64,000 nt of DNA from Candidatus Faecicola pullistercoris (GTDB lineage: Bacteria > Bacillota > Clostridia > Christensenellales > CAG-917), in the NCBI GenBank assembly GCA_018714105.1, contig DVNW01000024.1, forward strand, positions 62,001 through 126,000. Direction: 5' to 3'. The notes below the pieces were generated by a model, which had not been told where the DNA came from, did no database searches, and saw nothing but the letters and a program-made list of their open reading frames with translations. Below, piece after piece: positions 42,967 through 54,900 of the stretch. The stretch's first letter is position 1; every line of letters starts with the position of its first letter. The translations under genes were made by a program, and so were the position numbers.

Positions 42967-45900
42967 ATGAAATCTAAAAGGGTTGACTTGAAAAAGTTGT
43001 TGCTGGTAGCGGTTATGGCCGTACTGGTACTCGTACTCTTTGCGGCGTGCGGCGATAAGGCAGGCACGGGCTCCGTAAGCGGCGGTACCAACAATGCCGG
43101 CGGCGACAGTTCGGGAGCGGGTTCCACCTCCGTCGTCATGCGAAACGGCGACGCGTTGGAAATGCTTTTCGACGCCATGATTGAGTCTAAAAACAGCGGG
43201 TATCTGGACGAAAAGTTTATGAATTTCGAGTTCAGCACCTTCTTCATTCTCGAAAGAGAAATGGTGTACAAGACTTATTACGTGGACTTCAAAGGCGCTC
43301 TCGACATTCAGAACGGTAAGGACAGTAAATTGTCCATCGTTATCAGAGAGGACGATAACGGCACCGATAAAGTCATTATGGGTATCTACGGCGAGGGCGG
43401 CAATATTTACATAGACACTCGCAACGTTTCCGATACCGGCGTGCAGGTGCTTAAGATAGACGACTTCGACCTCGAATGGTTCGTGGAAGTGCTTGACAGC
43501 CTGTTTACCGAACTCGACCTCGGCGGTTTTATGGAAGGGCTTAACCCCTCCGAACTTATAGGCGGACTGCTGGGCGATCTCGGTTCGATAGGCGGCATGA
43601 TAGAAGGCCTTCTGGGTACTTCGCTGAGCGCTACGTTAGTTACTTTGGCCGGCGACGGTCAGGAAACAGTGGTTACCACCGACGCGTCGGGCGTTACCAC
43701 TATGAGTATTCCGCTGAGCACGCTTAACGGCCTGTTGCCGATAGCTCTCGGTATGATTCCCACGCTGGCGGGCGACATAATGGGCGATATTTACGATATC
43801 GCCGAAATTGCTTTCGGCTGGGATCTTAATACCATTCTCGGATCTATAGGCAAGGACATAGGCGCGGGCCTCGTCATTAACGGCGAGCTCATCGACGGAC
43901 GCTTTAACGGCATGGATTTCGAAGTCAGGATTTCCGACAACAGACCGGAAGGCTCCATGGGAGAAGATTCCGCTCCGTTCGATCCGCTGTCTCTGCGCCT
44001 CGGGGCAAACAACTTCTCGATAGGCAGTACGCCTTCGTTCGAAATTCCCGATTTCTCTAATATGTTGGTAGAAGATTTCAGCCTCACTACTATCAACGCC
44101 GACGTCGAAATAGAAATCAACGCGAAAGAACACACTTATACCCTTAACGGCCTCGATACCGCTATGGGTAATATCATTTCTTCCCTTTTGGATTTGGATA
44201 AATATACCGAGCTCGCAAACATGCCCATAGCCGTGGACGACACCGTTTTCAGACTGTGGGTTAAAATAAGAGCCGAAATAGACCTTAAAGACAACAGAAA
44301 CACTCAGGGCCTTGTCGAAATTTACGGAGGAGAGAACAACTCGCTTCGCGCCGGGCTTTATTACAGCGGCGCCAACGAGGCCGTTTACGTGGATTTGTCG
44401 GGCATGGGCGGCGGACGTTACAAGATAGGTTCGTACGTCAAGACTACGGAACAGACGGTTACCACAAAGAACACGTCCGGTCAGTACATACTCATGCAGG
44501 ACGGATATTTCGAGGTTTACGATCCGTCTAATTCCGCGCATGTCAAGAGGGGTAACGAATACCGTTACGATCTGACCAACGTTACGACTTCGTCCAACGA
44601 GTCCATTAACCTTAACAATATCATAAAGGATTCTCTGCTCGACCTTATTAAGGCAGAAGTTCCTTCGCTTATGAGGCTTATAGGAAGCCTTACCGGCGAT
44701 AATTCGCCCATAATCAAGGGCGAGGGAGCGGCCTCGGCAGACGATATAGCGGCGGCCGCAGCCATTGCGGAAGCCGTAAACGAAGGTCGCATCGTTATTC
44801 CCAGATATTACGGCAGCGACGCGTTCGCTCAGGCTACCGTGGAAACCTCGGTCGACACCATGGCTCTTATTAAACAGATTCTGGCAAATATCGAGATTAT
44901 CAGGGGCGAAGAAAGACTCGAATTCGACAAAATCATGCTCGATTTGTCCGGCTCCGTTCTGGATACCATTCTTTCCATGGTTCAGCCCGGACTGGTTCTG
45001 CCCGTCACCAGGGCCGACGTGGTTATCGATTCCGAGGACATGTTCGGCATAAACGGCATATTCATCGACCTGGCTCTCGGCACGGCGGAAGAACCCGATC
45101 TGTTTACGCTCAGCCTGCCCATTACTTTGAGCTACGGCACGCATATCGACGATTGGCAGATGCCCAACTTCAACGATTCGTCCAAACCTTTTATAGACAT
45201 TTCGCTCAATACCGACGAAAACGGCAATATGGAAAGTTTTTCCACAATCGCGCTTTCGCTGTCGGGCGAAATCAAGCTGTCCGCTGCGCAGACCAACTGG
45301 GAGCTTACCCAGCTCGAAAGTCTGCTGTACGGACTGCTGCTTACTCTTAATATCGAAAACGACATAGAACTGCACTACGGCTTTACCGTTGACGTTAACC
45401 TCGATATTACCAAAATTTCGACGGATACCATTAACGCCATTTCCGCCAAAGTGCAGCTTATCAAGAATCCCGATATCAATTCCGAGGCGACCATTTCCAT
45501 CTACTTTGTAGAAGGAAAACTGTACCTCGACGCGCAGAAAGCGGGCATTCCTCCCGTCATGATAGACGTTTCGAGTCTGATGAACGGCGTGGACTTTGCG
45601 GGGCTGCTGTTCTCCAAAGATCCCACGGCGGGCGGACAGGCGACGGCTACTGCCGATCCCGCGGACAATACGGGAGATACTACGGGAGATACTTCGGGCG
45701 GCGAGGGATCTTCCATAGACGCTCTTGCCCTTATCGGCGCGCTTATCAAAGGAGTGAATATCAACTCCGGCGGACTTGAAGTGCTGATTGCCACCAACTT
45801 TATACAGAAACTTATTGAAGTTATAGGAGCGGAGAGCCTGGACCAGAACCTGATTGACTTTATGGAAAGTTTCCAGATTACCGAAGGTTCGGGTATTGCC

Positions 45901-48900
45901 ATTCAGTTCGAAGGTCTTAACCTCAGTCAGCTCTGGATTGCCGCGAATATAGGAGTTTCCTCGGGCGACGATTTTGCGCTCGACCTCGGACTCGGACTCG
46001 GACATATTCTGGTCGGCCTCGAACCCATTAACGTAACTCCCGTCAACGCGGGCGATTTTGCCGATATTATGAGCACGCTCAAATTCGGGCTCAACATGTC
46101 CGCTCAGGTAGATATATCGGCTTCCAAAAACGATATAGAGCTTGCCGAAATGCTGGGAGCACTGTTCGGCAGTATCGCGCTTAACCTTAATATAGAGGAA
46201 GATATTAATCCCGGTATAGAAGTTAATCTCAGCGCGAATCTGGACCTCGGCACCGTGCCCGAATACAACGAGACTCAGCTTAAACTGGAAATCTACGGAG
46301 TTTCCAGCGGTAAACTGCTTGCGGGTATTTATTATTCGGAAGGAATGCTCTACGCCGATATAGGACTGCTCGGCGTCGAGAAATTCTATATGCCGCTCGA
46401 TATAATCACGCTTATTCAGGGCGCTATTGCCGATGCGGGCACCGATAATCCCGATTCCGCGGGCGCTTCCGTCGACATTGCTGCGGCTCTCGACGGACTC
46501 GACGTTCTGGTTATGCTGTCAAATCAGCATCTGCAGGTCGAAGTTGCGGGAGGAATTACGGCCGCTCTGCTGTCCATAGTTGTAGACGCCATAGAGGGCG
46601 ACGGGACGTCTTCCTCGATTACGCCCGAAATGCTCGACCTCATCAACAGGCAGATAGCTTACCTTAAAGGCGAGGGCGAACCCGTTGACGGTTTCGACAT
46701 TCCCGATATAGGACTTTCGGCGGAAATTACCTGGAAAGACGACAACAACTCACCGCTTCTTAATGCGCTCGGTCTTGACGTTAACCTTTACATACTCGAC
46801 GACGCCGGCGCAAAAGCGGCGAATATCGCGATAGGCGTGCACGATATAGGCATTTCCTTCAAGTGCGTCGATCTGCTCGCGGGGATAGATCTCGGTCAGT
46901 TTACATACGCTCCTCTCATAACCATAGGCGATAACAACGAAATAGGCGTAAATCTCGAAAACGTATACTTCCAGACCATAGGTTATATCTATCTCGCGGC
47001 TTTCGAGACCGGCGCGGAGGATAACAGCGTACGCCTGGGCGATTATCTCACTCAGTTCTTTGAAACCGACGGCGACGGCAATATCGTTAACAACGAAAAC
47101 GCCGATATTTTCAATGCAATAGTCGATTTGTGCCTGAGATTCAGAGTTTACAACAGTATCGACGCTTATGCCGGATTCAGGATTGCCGCAAACCTCAATC
47201 TCGATCCCTTGATTAACAAGGGCGAGAACGACGCGGTAGACGTCGCGGCCATACTTTCCGGGTCCGAACTCGCCCTTGAAATCTTCAACGGTAAGTATTC
47301 GGAAGAAAACGATCCGCTTATCAGCCTGTATTTGCAGAACGGTATTGCTTATCTGCGTCTTGCCGGCGACGCCGCTAACGACGTAAGACTAAAAGTCAAT
47401 CTGTTCAATACGGGTCTTCTCGACCTTATTTCGGGGGCTTCGGCCGCTGCCGACGGGGAGGGTACTCAAGGCGGAACAACTACCGAACCCGCGGAAGAAC
47501 CCATGGATATTCAGTCGATTATGAAGATTATCGACGGCGTTCTCAGCAGTATCTCGGTTAACAGAACGGAAATATCCGTAAACCTTGCCGCAAACCTTCT
47601 CGGCACGGTAATCGATCTTATACTCGAAAAAGAGGGCACCGTTCTGCCCGAACTCAACGAGGAGAACAGCAAACTCTGGTTTGCACTCGACGATAACGGC
47701 AATATCGCGCTTAACCTTATGCTGGGTATCGACCCCATAGCGATAGGACTGTCTCTCGGCAATCTCTCGATAGGCTTCTCCGAAGGCACCGTTGTGCCCG
47801 TAAGCGAGGAAATGCGTTTTGAAAGCGACTACAAGTCTCTTGCGGACCTGTCGCAGCTTTCGCTTTCGGCTCAGGCCGGTATAAACGTTAACTTCTATCA
47901 GAGCGAACTGCCCGTGGGCGATATAATCAGTTCGTTCGTTTCCGACCTGGCGTTTGCGCTCGACCTCGATATCGAGGAGGACGTCGAACTCGCTCTGTAT
48001 GCGAATCTGTCGGCTAATCTCGATTTTGCAAGCGTGGACAATACTCAGATAGCGCTTGAAATTTATCTCGAAAGGGAAACGAGCGATATTATGGTTCTCG
48101 GCGCCTATATCGACGGCGCGGATATTTACCTCAATTTCCCCGCACTGAATATTTCCGCGGTCAAGATTACCAATATTTCGGCTCTTGAAGAGGTTATGTC
48201 GGATATTTATAACTCCATTTCCGGCCTGCTCGGTCAGATCGAGGGAGGCGGCGCCGCCATGGCTACCGCCGACGGCGACGTGCAGGACGCCATGGACGCT
48301 ATATTTATATTGTCCGATAACTATATTAAAATACAAATTACTAACCAACTTATTGTAGGCGTGCTTCGCATGCTGCCTACTTTCGGCGTTTCCATGGAAA
48401 GCTCGCTTGTGGATTCGCTGGTAGGTTTGATTGAAATGCTCGGCCTCGAAGTCAACCTCGGTTACGATACCGACGATTTCGTACTCGACGTGGCCATAGA
48501 AACCGCATACCTCGGCCTCGGCATCTGGCTGGGCAATCCGGTTATCTCGGTAGAGAGGTTCGACGATCTGCTCGCGCCCGTTGAGGCAAACCCCGGCATT
48601 TATACCGAATTCTCGACCGAAGGTAACGTGTACGTCGAACTCGAATTCGCCATAAGGTACGCTCTCGCTCAGGGAGAAACCGATCTGTCGCCTTTGCTCG
48701 ACAGTATTCTGAGCACGGTTAATATCGAAGGATTCGATCTTAAAGGCTTACTTAACGGCCTGCTTATCAGACTTGCCACTACCAGCGACGCGAAAGGACA
48801 GCTCGGCGTCAAGGTTATGGCGAACGCCAACGTCATGAACATGATTAACAACGCCGACAGCGGCGACATTGCTTCGCTGATACTCGATAATATCGAAGCG

Positions 48901-51900
48901 GGTATAGAAATTTCGGTAGGCTCCAAAAAGGCTTACGTGATGCTGACTCAGTTCGATCCTGCCGGCGGCGACAATACCAGCGCTTATCTCTTCTTTAAAC
49001 TCGACGAGATAGGCGCACCCAACTTCAAACTCAATCTTACCGAACTTATCGGTTCGGCAGGTAACCTCGATGCGGGCGACGGAGCTTCTTCTACCGAAGC
49101 CGCGGCGGCGGGCGACACTGTTTCCGACCCCGAAACCGAAGATACCACCTTGCAGATGATTAGCAAACTGCTTAATCTCGAAGGCAACGGTATCGCACTG
49201 GGCGGAAGAGGTCTCGAAATTACCCTTGCGCGCGAAATCATCGCCGTTCTGCTCAGCCAGTTCATCGACGGCTTCGTCGTATACGATGAAAACGGCGAAC
49301 TCACGGACGCTGCGCTTGCTTTGACCTTTGTAGACGAAACTAAGGACGACAGCGCGTTCAAAACCGTTGAAACCGCAGAGGATTCCGAAATAGCCGACAA
49401 CCGTCCTTACGTCAAAATCGACGGCACTTACGTGCTTTTCGAATCCGATAACCCCGCTCACGCAGGTCTGCAGCAGTACTATAAGGTAAGAAGCACCGGC
49501 ATTACCTTCAAAACCGACGATCCCAGAAACGGCGGTAAGGCTTCCTTCAATATCGACCTTGCGCTTAACCTCGGCCTCGATATCGGTATAAGTATTTACG
49601 GTTATGCCGTAGGTTTCGGCAGCGATAACCTGTATATCCCGCTCGGAGACAAGAACAGTTATGCCGACATCAACAATATAATGCAGGATAAACTGTACGT
49701 TTCCATAGACGGATACTTCGATTTGTCCGCCGTAAGAGACGAGGATTACAATCTTTCGCCTTTAATAGGCGGTCTGCTGGGCGATAACGAGATGGTTTCC
49801 GGCCTGGCAGATTTGCTGACCGTGCTCTCGCTTAAAGAGTTCCAGAACCTCGTTCAGTTCCGCATTTCGGCTTCCCTCACGCTGGGCGACCTCATAGGCG
49901 GCGAAACCGATCTCAGCAGAATGGAAGCTTCCATAGTTATTTTCAGGACGCTCGAAACGCTGGAAGAAGAAATATTAATAGGTTTATATTTAAGAGACAA
50001 TAATCTTTATATAGATGCAAGAGGCTTCAAACAGGATCCCGATTATCCCGTTCTCAGGGTTGCCGACTTCACGGACGGCCTCATGAACATTATCGGTTCT
50101 CTCTCTACGGGCACCGATGAAGCAAGCACTCTTTCCACCGAAGACGACGGTGCGCAAGGTTCGGCCGACGGAGACGAACTCGGACTTGCTCTTGACATCG
50201 TTCTCGGCAGTGCGGGTCTCGGAGTAGTGGTTTACGAAGACCTCGTATACGCCCTTATAGCCATGCTGGCGCCTTCGCTCGACCTCGACCTCAGCGTATT
50301 CGGCGACATCAATCTTTCGGTTATGCTTAACTTCAACGAAGCCGAATCTCTGCGCGATATAAGCCTCGACATAGGTTTGGGTATCGGAGCGCTTAACCTC
50401 GGCCTCGGTATAGGCAACGTGGTTATTGACATCAACTCCGAAAACGTTATAGTTCCCGACGAAGTCGTGGAAAACAGCAGAAACATCGTTGAAATGCCTC
50501 TGTCGCTCGGACTCGTGCTTCAGGTTGAACTGTCGGCCGATCAGGGTGTTCTCGACGTCGGAACCTTGCTTTCCGATTTCATACCCGGACTTAATCTCGA
50601 AGTAAACGTGCCCGACAACGGCGGTACCGCGATGCTTTTAGAGATAGCTATCGACGTTACCGTCAACCTCGGCGACTTCAATACTCTCGAGGCGGCGGTT
50701 ACCGTTACCAACAAGAGCACGCACAATAACGACGTATTGCTTAAAGTAATTTACTCCGGCGGCGTGATTTACGTCGACGGCAGCGGCCTCGGTATATCCA
50801 AAGTCAGCATTACCGGCCTCGATCTCGGCGGCTTGCTCGAAGACAAACTGGGCGGCATGCTCGGCCACGAGACGGCAGACGGAGCGGCCATCGCTTCCGC
50901 CGAAGCTTTCGATCCTTCCGCGGCGGCCATTCTCGTATTGCTTGACGGCCATAAGATAGGTATCGAAATAGGTATGGACCTCATCAGGTGGGTACTGGAT
51001 ATCCCCGCAATAAAAGAACAGGTAGATATCAATAAGTATCTGCCCGACGGATTGGATATTTCGGCTTTCTTCGATATCAATTACTTAAACGACGACGGCT
51101 TGCTCGATCTGTCCATATTCCTTAAAGCGCAGATAGCAAATCTGCTGGGAATAGGTTTCGGCCTGTCCGATATTCTGATTGACTTCGAGCCCAAAACCCT
51201 CAACGATATTCAGGATACCTCGGAATACGTCGAGATAATGTCGCTTACTCTTACAGAGGACGCAGAAGGCAATATCGCAATCGAGCCCGAAATAAAACTC
51301 GAATACGTAGGTCTCGGACTCGAACTCAGCGTAGAATCGGTAATGTCGGGCGGCAACGGCGGCGCGGACGATCCCGACGGACAGGGCGGAGTACTGGATA
51401 TGTCCACTTTGTTCTCGCCTCTCTTCCCGGCGGTCGAAAACCTTATGACGCAGATTAAACTGCCCGAAGACGTACTTAACCACATTATAGTGTCCATAGA
51501 CGCTAACGTGAGATTGCTCGACCTTATCGACCTGCTCTCCGGCGACGAGGAAATAAGTATCGAAACCCTCGACTTCGGCGCGCTTCTCGAAATGGTGGAA
51601 CTTTCCATTGAAATCTATAACGAAATAGAACAGGAAATACTCGTAGGACTTTACCTCAAGGGCGGTAACGTTTATATCTATCTCCAGGGTATAGGCTTGC
51701 AGAACATAGTAATAGAAAAATCCTTTATTATAAATATTATCGACGCCGTTATGCCCGCTTCGGGCGCGGCCGGCAGCTCTATGGCCGCTATGGCTTCGGA
51801 CGGAACCGATGATACGTCGGCAATTCTCGGTACCGTAGCCACTATCGTCAATACTTTCATTACGGGCCTCGATATTACGGGACAGACGCTTGTTCTCGTT

Positions 51901-54900
51901 ATAGAGAATTCCTACCTTGTAGATCTTATCCATCTTGTATTCCCCGATATGAACATGGGACAGATTCCCGAACTCGATATCGGTAAGAATTCCATTTCGA
52001 TCAATATGCACAGAGGACACTTCGTCAAGTACGCCGAAGCGAGCGAATACGAACTCTTCTATGCAAAAGACATGACGGGTAAATACGTGTTCGTGAACGG
52101 CGCTCCCGCGGTTTACGACGAGAACGAGCCCGATCACAGGGGCCTTGCAAGATACAATCTGTACGTATTGCAGGGCGAGGAATATATCGAATACGATATT
52201 AACAACGCCGAACATCAGGGGCTTGATATTTATATCTTCCCGCAGAGAAACGGCCTCCTCGAAGTCGACCTCAGCTTCTACACGAGCACGTTGGGAATTT
52301 ATCTGCCCGCGCCCGAGATATCGCTGACGGGTATCGAAATTGAATTGCCCGTCGGTACATGGGTAAGCGCGACCGACGTAAGAGGCGTTTCGCTCGAACT
52401 GCGCGGCACTATGGGTGTAGATACCGCAGACACTACGGGTAAAGAAGGCTTCACCGCCGGAAATATCCTGGGAGGCATTCTCGGAGATCTCGAAGCCCCC
52501 TTGCTGCTTGACGGATTCAGCGCAAGCGTTGAGTACGAAATCTGCGCGTATATCGGTTTCGATTATTCGCTGGCTCCCACTAAGTCGTTCAGTCTTACCG
52601 ATCTCGACCTGTCCATAAGGCTCGGCAAGACCGCTTACGACGAGAGCGGCAATATCATAAGCCAGTCGCCTCAGATTACCATTGTTTACAGCAGCGCTAC
52701 GCAGACGGCTTATCTTGACCTTGCTTTCTTCGGTCTGCCTAAACTGTCCCTCGGCGGTATCAGCCTTACCACGCTTCTCAACGACGTTCTGGGCGACGCA
52801 ATGAAAGGCGACGCGGACGGCAGTGCGGTAACTACCGACGGCATAGAGGGCGAGGCTACCGAAAATATCTTCACCAAATATCCTTCCGTGATTGCGATAA
52901 TGCAGCCCAATATGCTGGCTGCGGGTATTTCGGCTAAGTTTATCATAGCTCTTGTCGAAGTTATCGCGGGCGAAAAGGCGGACGATATAGTTAAGTATTT
53001 CCCCAACGTAGGCCTGGAAATAGACGCTACTTCTTATCCGCTTTCGCTGGGACTCATACTTCAATTGCAGAATGCAGACTGCCAGAAGGTGGTTGATCTG
53101 TTCCTGACTTTCAACGGATTCGATTACGACGAATTCGGTATGGCAAACGGTTCGGATATACGCTTCTATACTCAGGGCGAGTATAACGGGGAATATATTA
53201 TCGTCGACCCCAACGAGTTTACCTCGGTAGGCAATATCAATATCGACGCGGATACCAGTATCGGCGAGGAAGTATTCGATTTCAACCTTGAAAAACTTGC
53301 TCTCGAACTGCAAATCAGCCTCGATTTCATAGCGCCTGAAGAAATAAAAGACTGGTCTGAATACTTTACTGCCATATTCGGTATGTCCGACGAGGAGTTC
53401 GATATGCTGATAGCCGTTCTCGAAAAGGACAGCAACAGCAGCATAACTCTGACTTTGCAGGCCAACGTCAATCTGGCCGGTCTTATCAACGGCTTCGATC
53501 TCAACGGTACGGAAATACTGCTTGCGCTCGACATCAAGTCGGATATTTCGTCTCAGGCCAATATGCGCTTCGCCATTACCGTGGCAGGTAAAGAAAACGG
53601 AGTTGCTTCCGTATACATCGACCTTTCGGGCTGGCGCAACAAAGGGCAGTATAAGTTAGACCTCAACATAGGTTCGCTCCTCAGCGGCGCCATCGGCGGA
53701 GCTTCGGCTCAGAATATCGCGGGGGCCACGGCAGAGCCCAATTACGGCTTGCTGCCCGAGAACATATTCAGCATCATTAACGGTATATTCGGCTATCTGC
53801 AATTCAGCGACAGCACGATTACCGTAGGATTTAACAATCAGATTATTTCGGCGATATTCGACTTGCTGCTCGCCAATAACCCCAACTTCGAACAGGGTAT
53901 GGAAATGCCCACGGTAGAAGGCGGACTCAGCATAGATACCACCAACTGGACCGTTTCGCTTAACATGAAGTTCGACAGCAACATGGATATCAAGCTGGGC
54001 ATCAAGAACATCAAAGTGGGCACTTCTCCCAGTGAGGCGGTACCCGGTTCGGGCAGCCTGCTTCCCGAAAACGCCGACAGCTTTACCGATATTATGGATA
54101 TGAGACTGCTTGTGGAACTTATCGGCTCCATGAGCTACCAGGCTACGCAGTCCAGCGAAACCAACCCTGCCGTAGACCTCAGCGGTATTCTCTCGCTCAT
54201 AACGAACGAAAGCGGACTCCCGCTTATTCAGAACCCGCAGCTTCAGATCCGTATCGGCGAAGATATAAGCATGGAACATGCCATCAATACCCGTCTGTAC
54301 GTGGATACGGCCGACTTCATGAATTTGAAGGTTGCTATCGAAATATTCAAGAATAAGGCCGACGCTCAGGTTCCCGGAGCTACCCCGCAGATAGGCATTT
54401 ACCTTGACGGCAGCGATATTTTCGTTGACCTCGGAGGCCTCGGCATACCCAAACTCCATATAGCAAACGTAAACCTCGGTAAGATTATCAACGACGCTAT
54501 AGACAGCGTGGATATTCTCGCCGAACTCGGTATTGTGAGAGGAGGCGCGTCCGCAAGTTCGGATGCTACCGCAAGCGTGGACAGCTGGTGGGGCGAAACG
54601 GCTATCGAAAACGCCGCCAGCGCTTATCTCGCGCTCATCTTCGCGCCCGAGAAATTTGCCATAGGCGTTAACGTTGCGATGATCGACGCCATTGTTCAGA
54701 TCGTAATGAGAAGCCGCGGCGAAGTCGTTGAGGAGGGAACTCAGCTTCTGCCCAACTTCGGCGAACTCGGCCTCGAAATAGATTCCACTTCCGGTAAGCC
54801 TCTGCCCGCAATGAGACTTAAACTGCTTAACGCGGCGGGCGGCACCAGCCTCGAAGGCGTATTCAAACTCGACGATATCGTGCTTAACGCAAGCGACTTC

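Noticed and set aside
43636..46005. Minus-strand frame of 789 codons within the giant gene
   Set aside because: Opposite a coding frame with strong codon preference; composition is Arg/Gly/His/Val-rich, without ribosome site or recognisable domain. The same holds for the long minus frame at 51085-53313.
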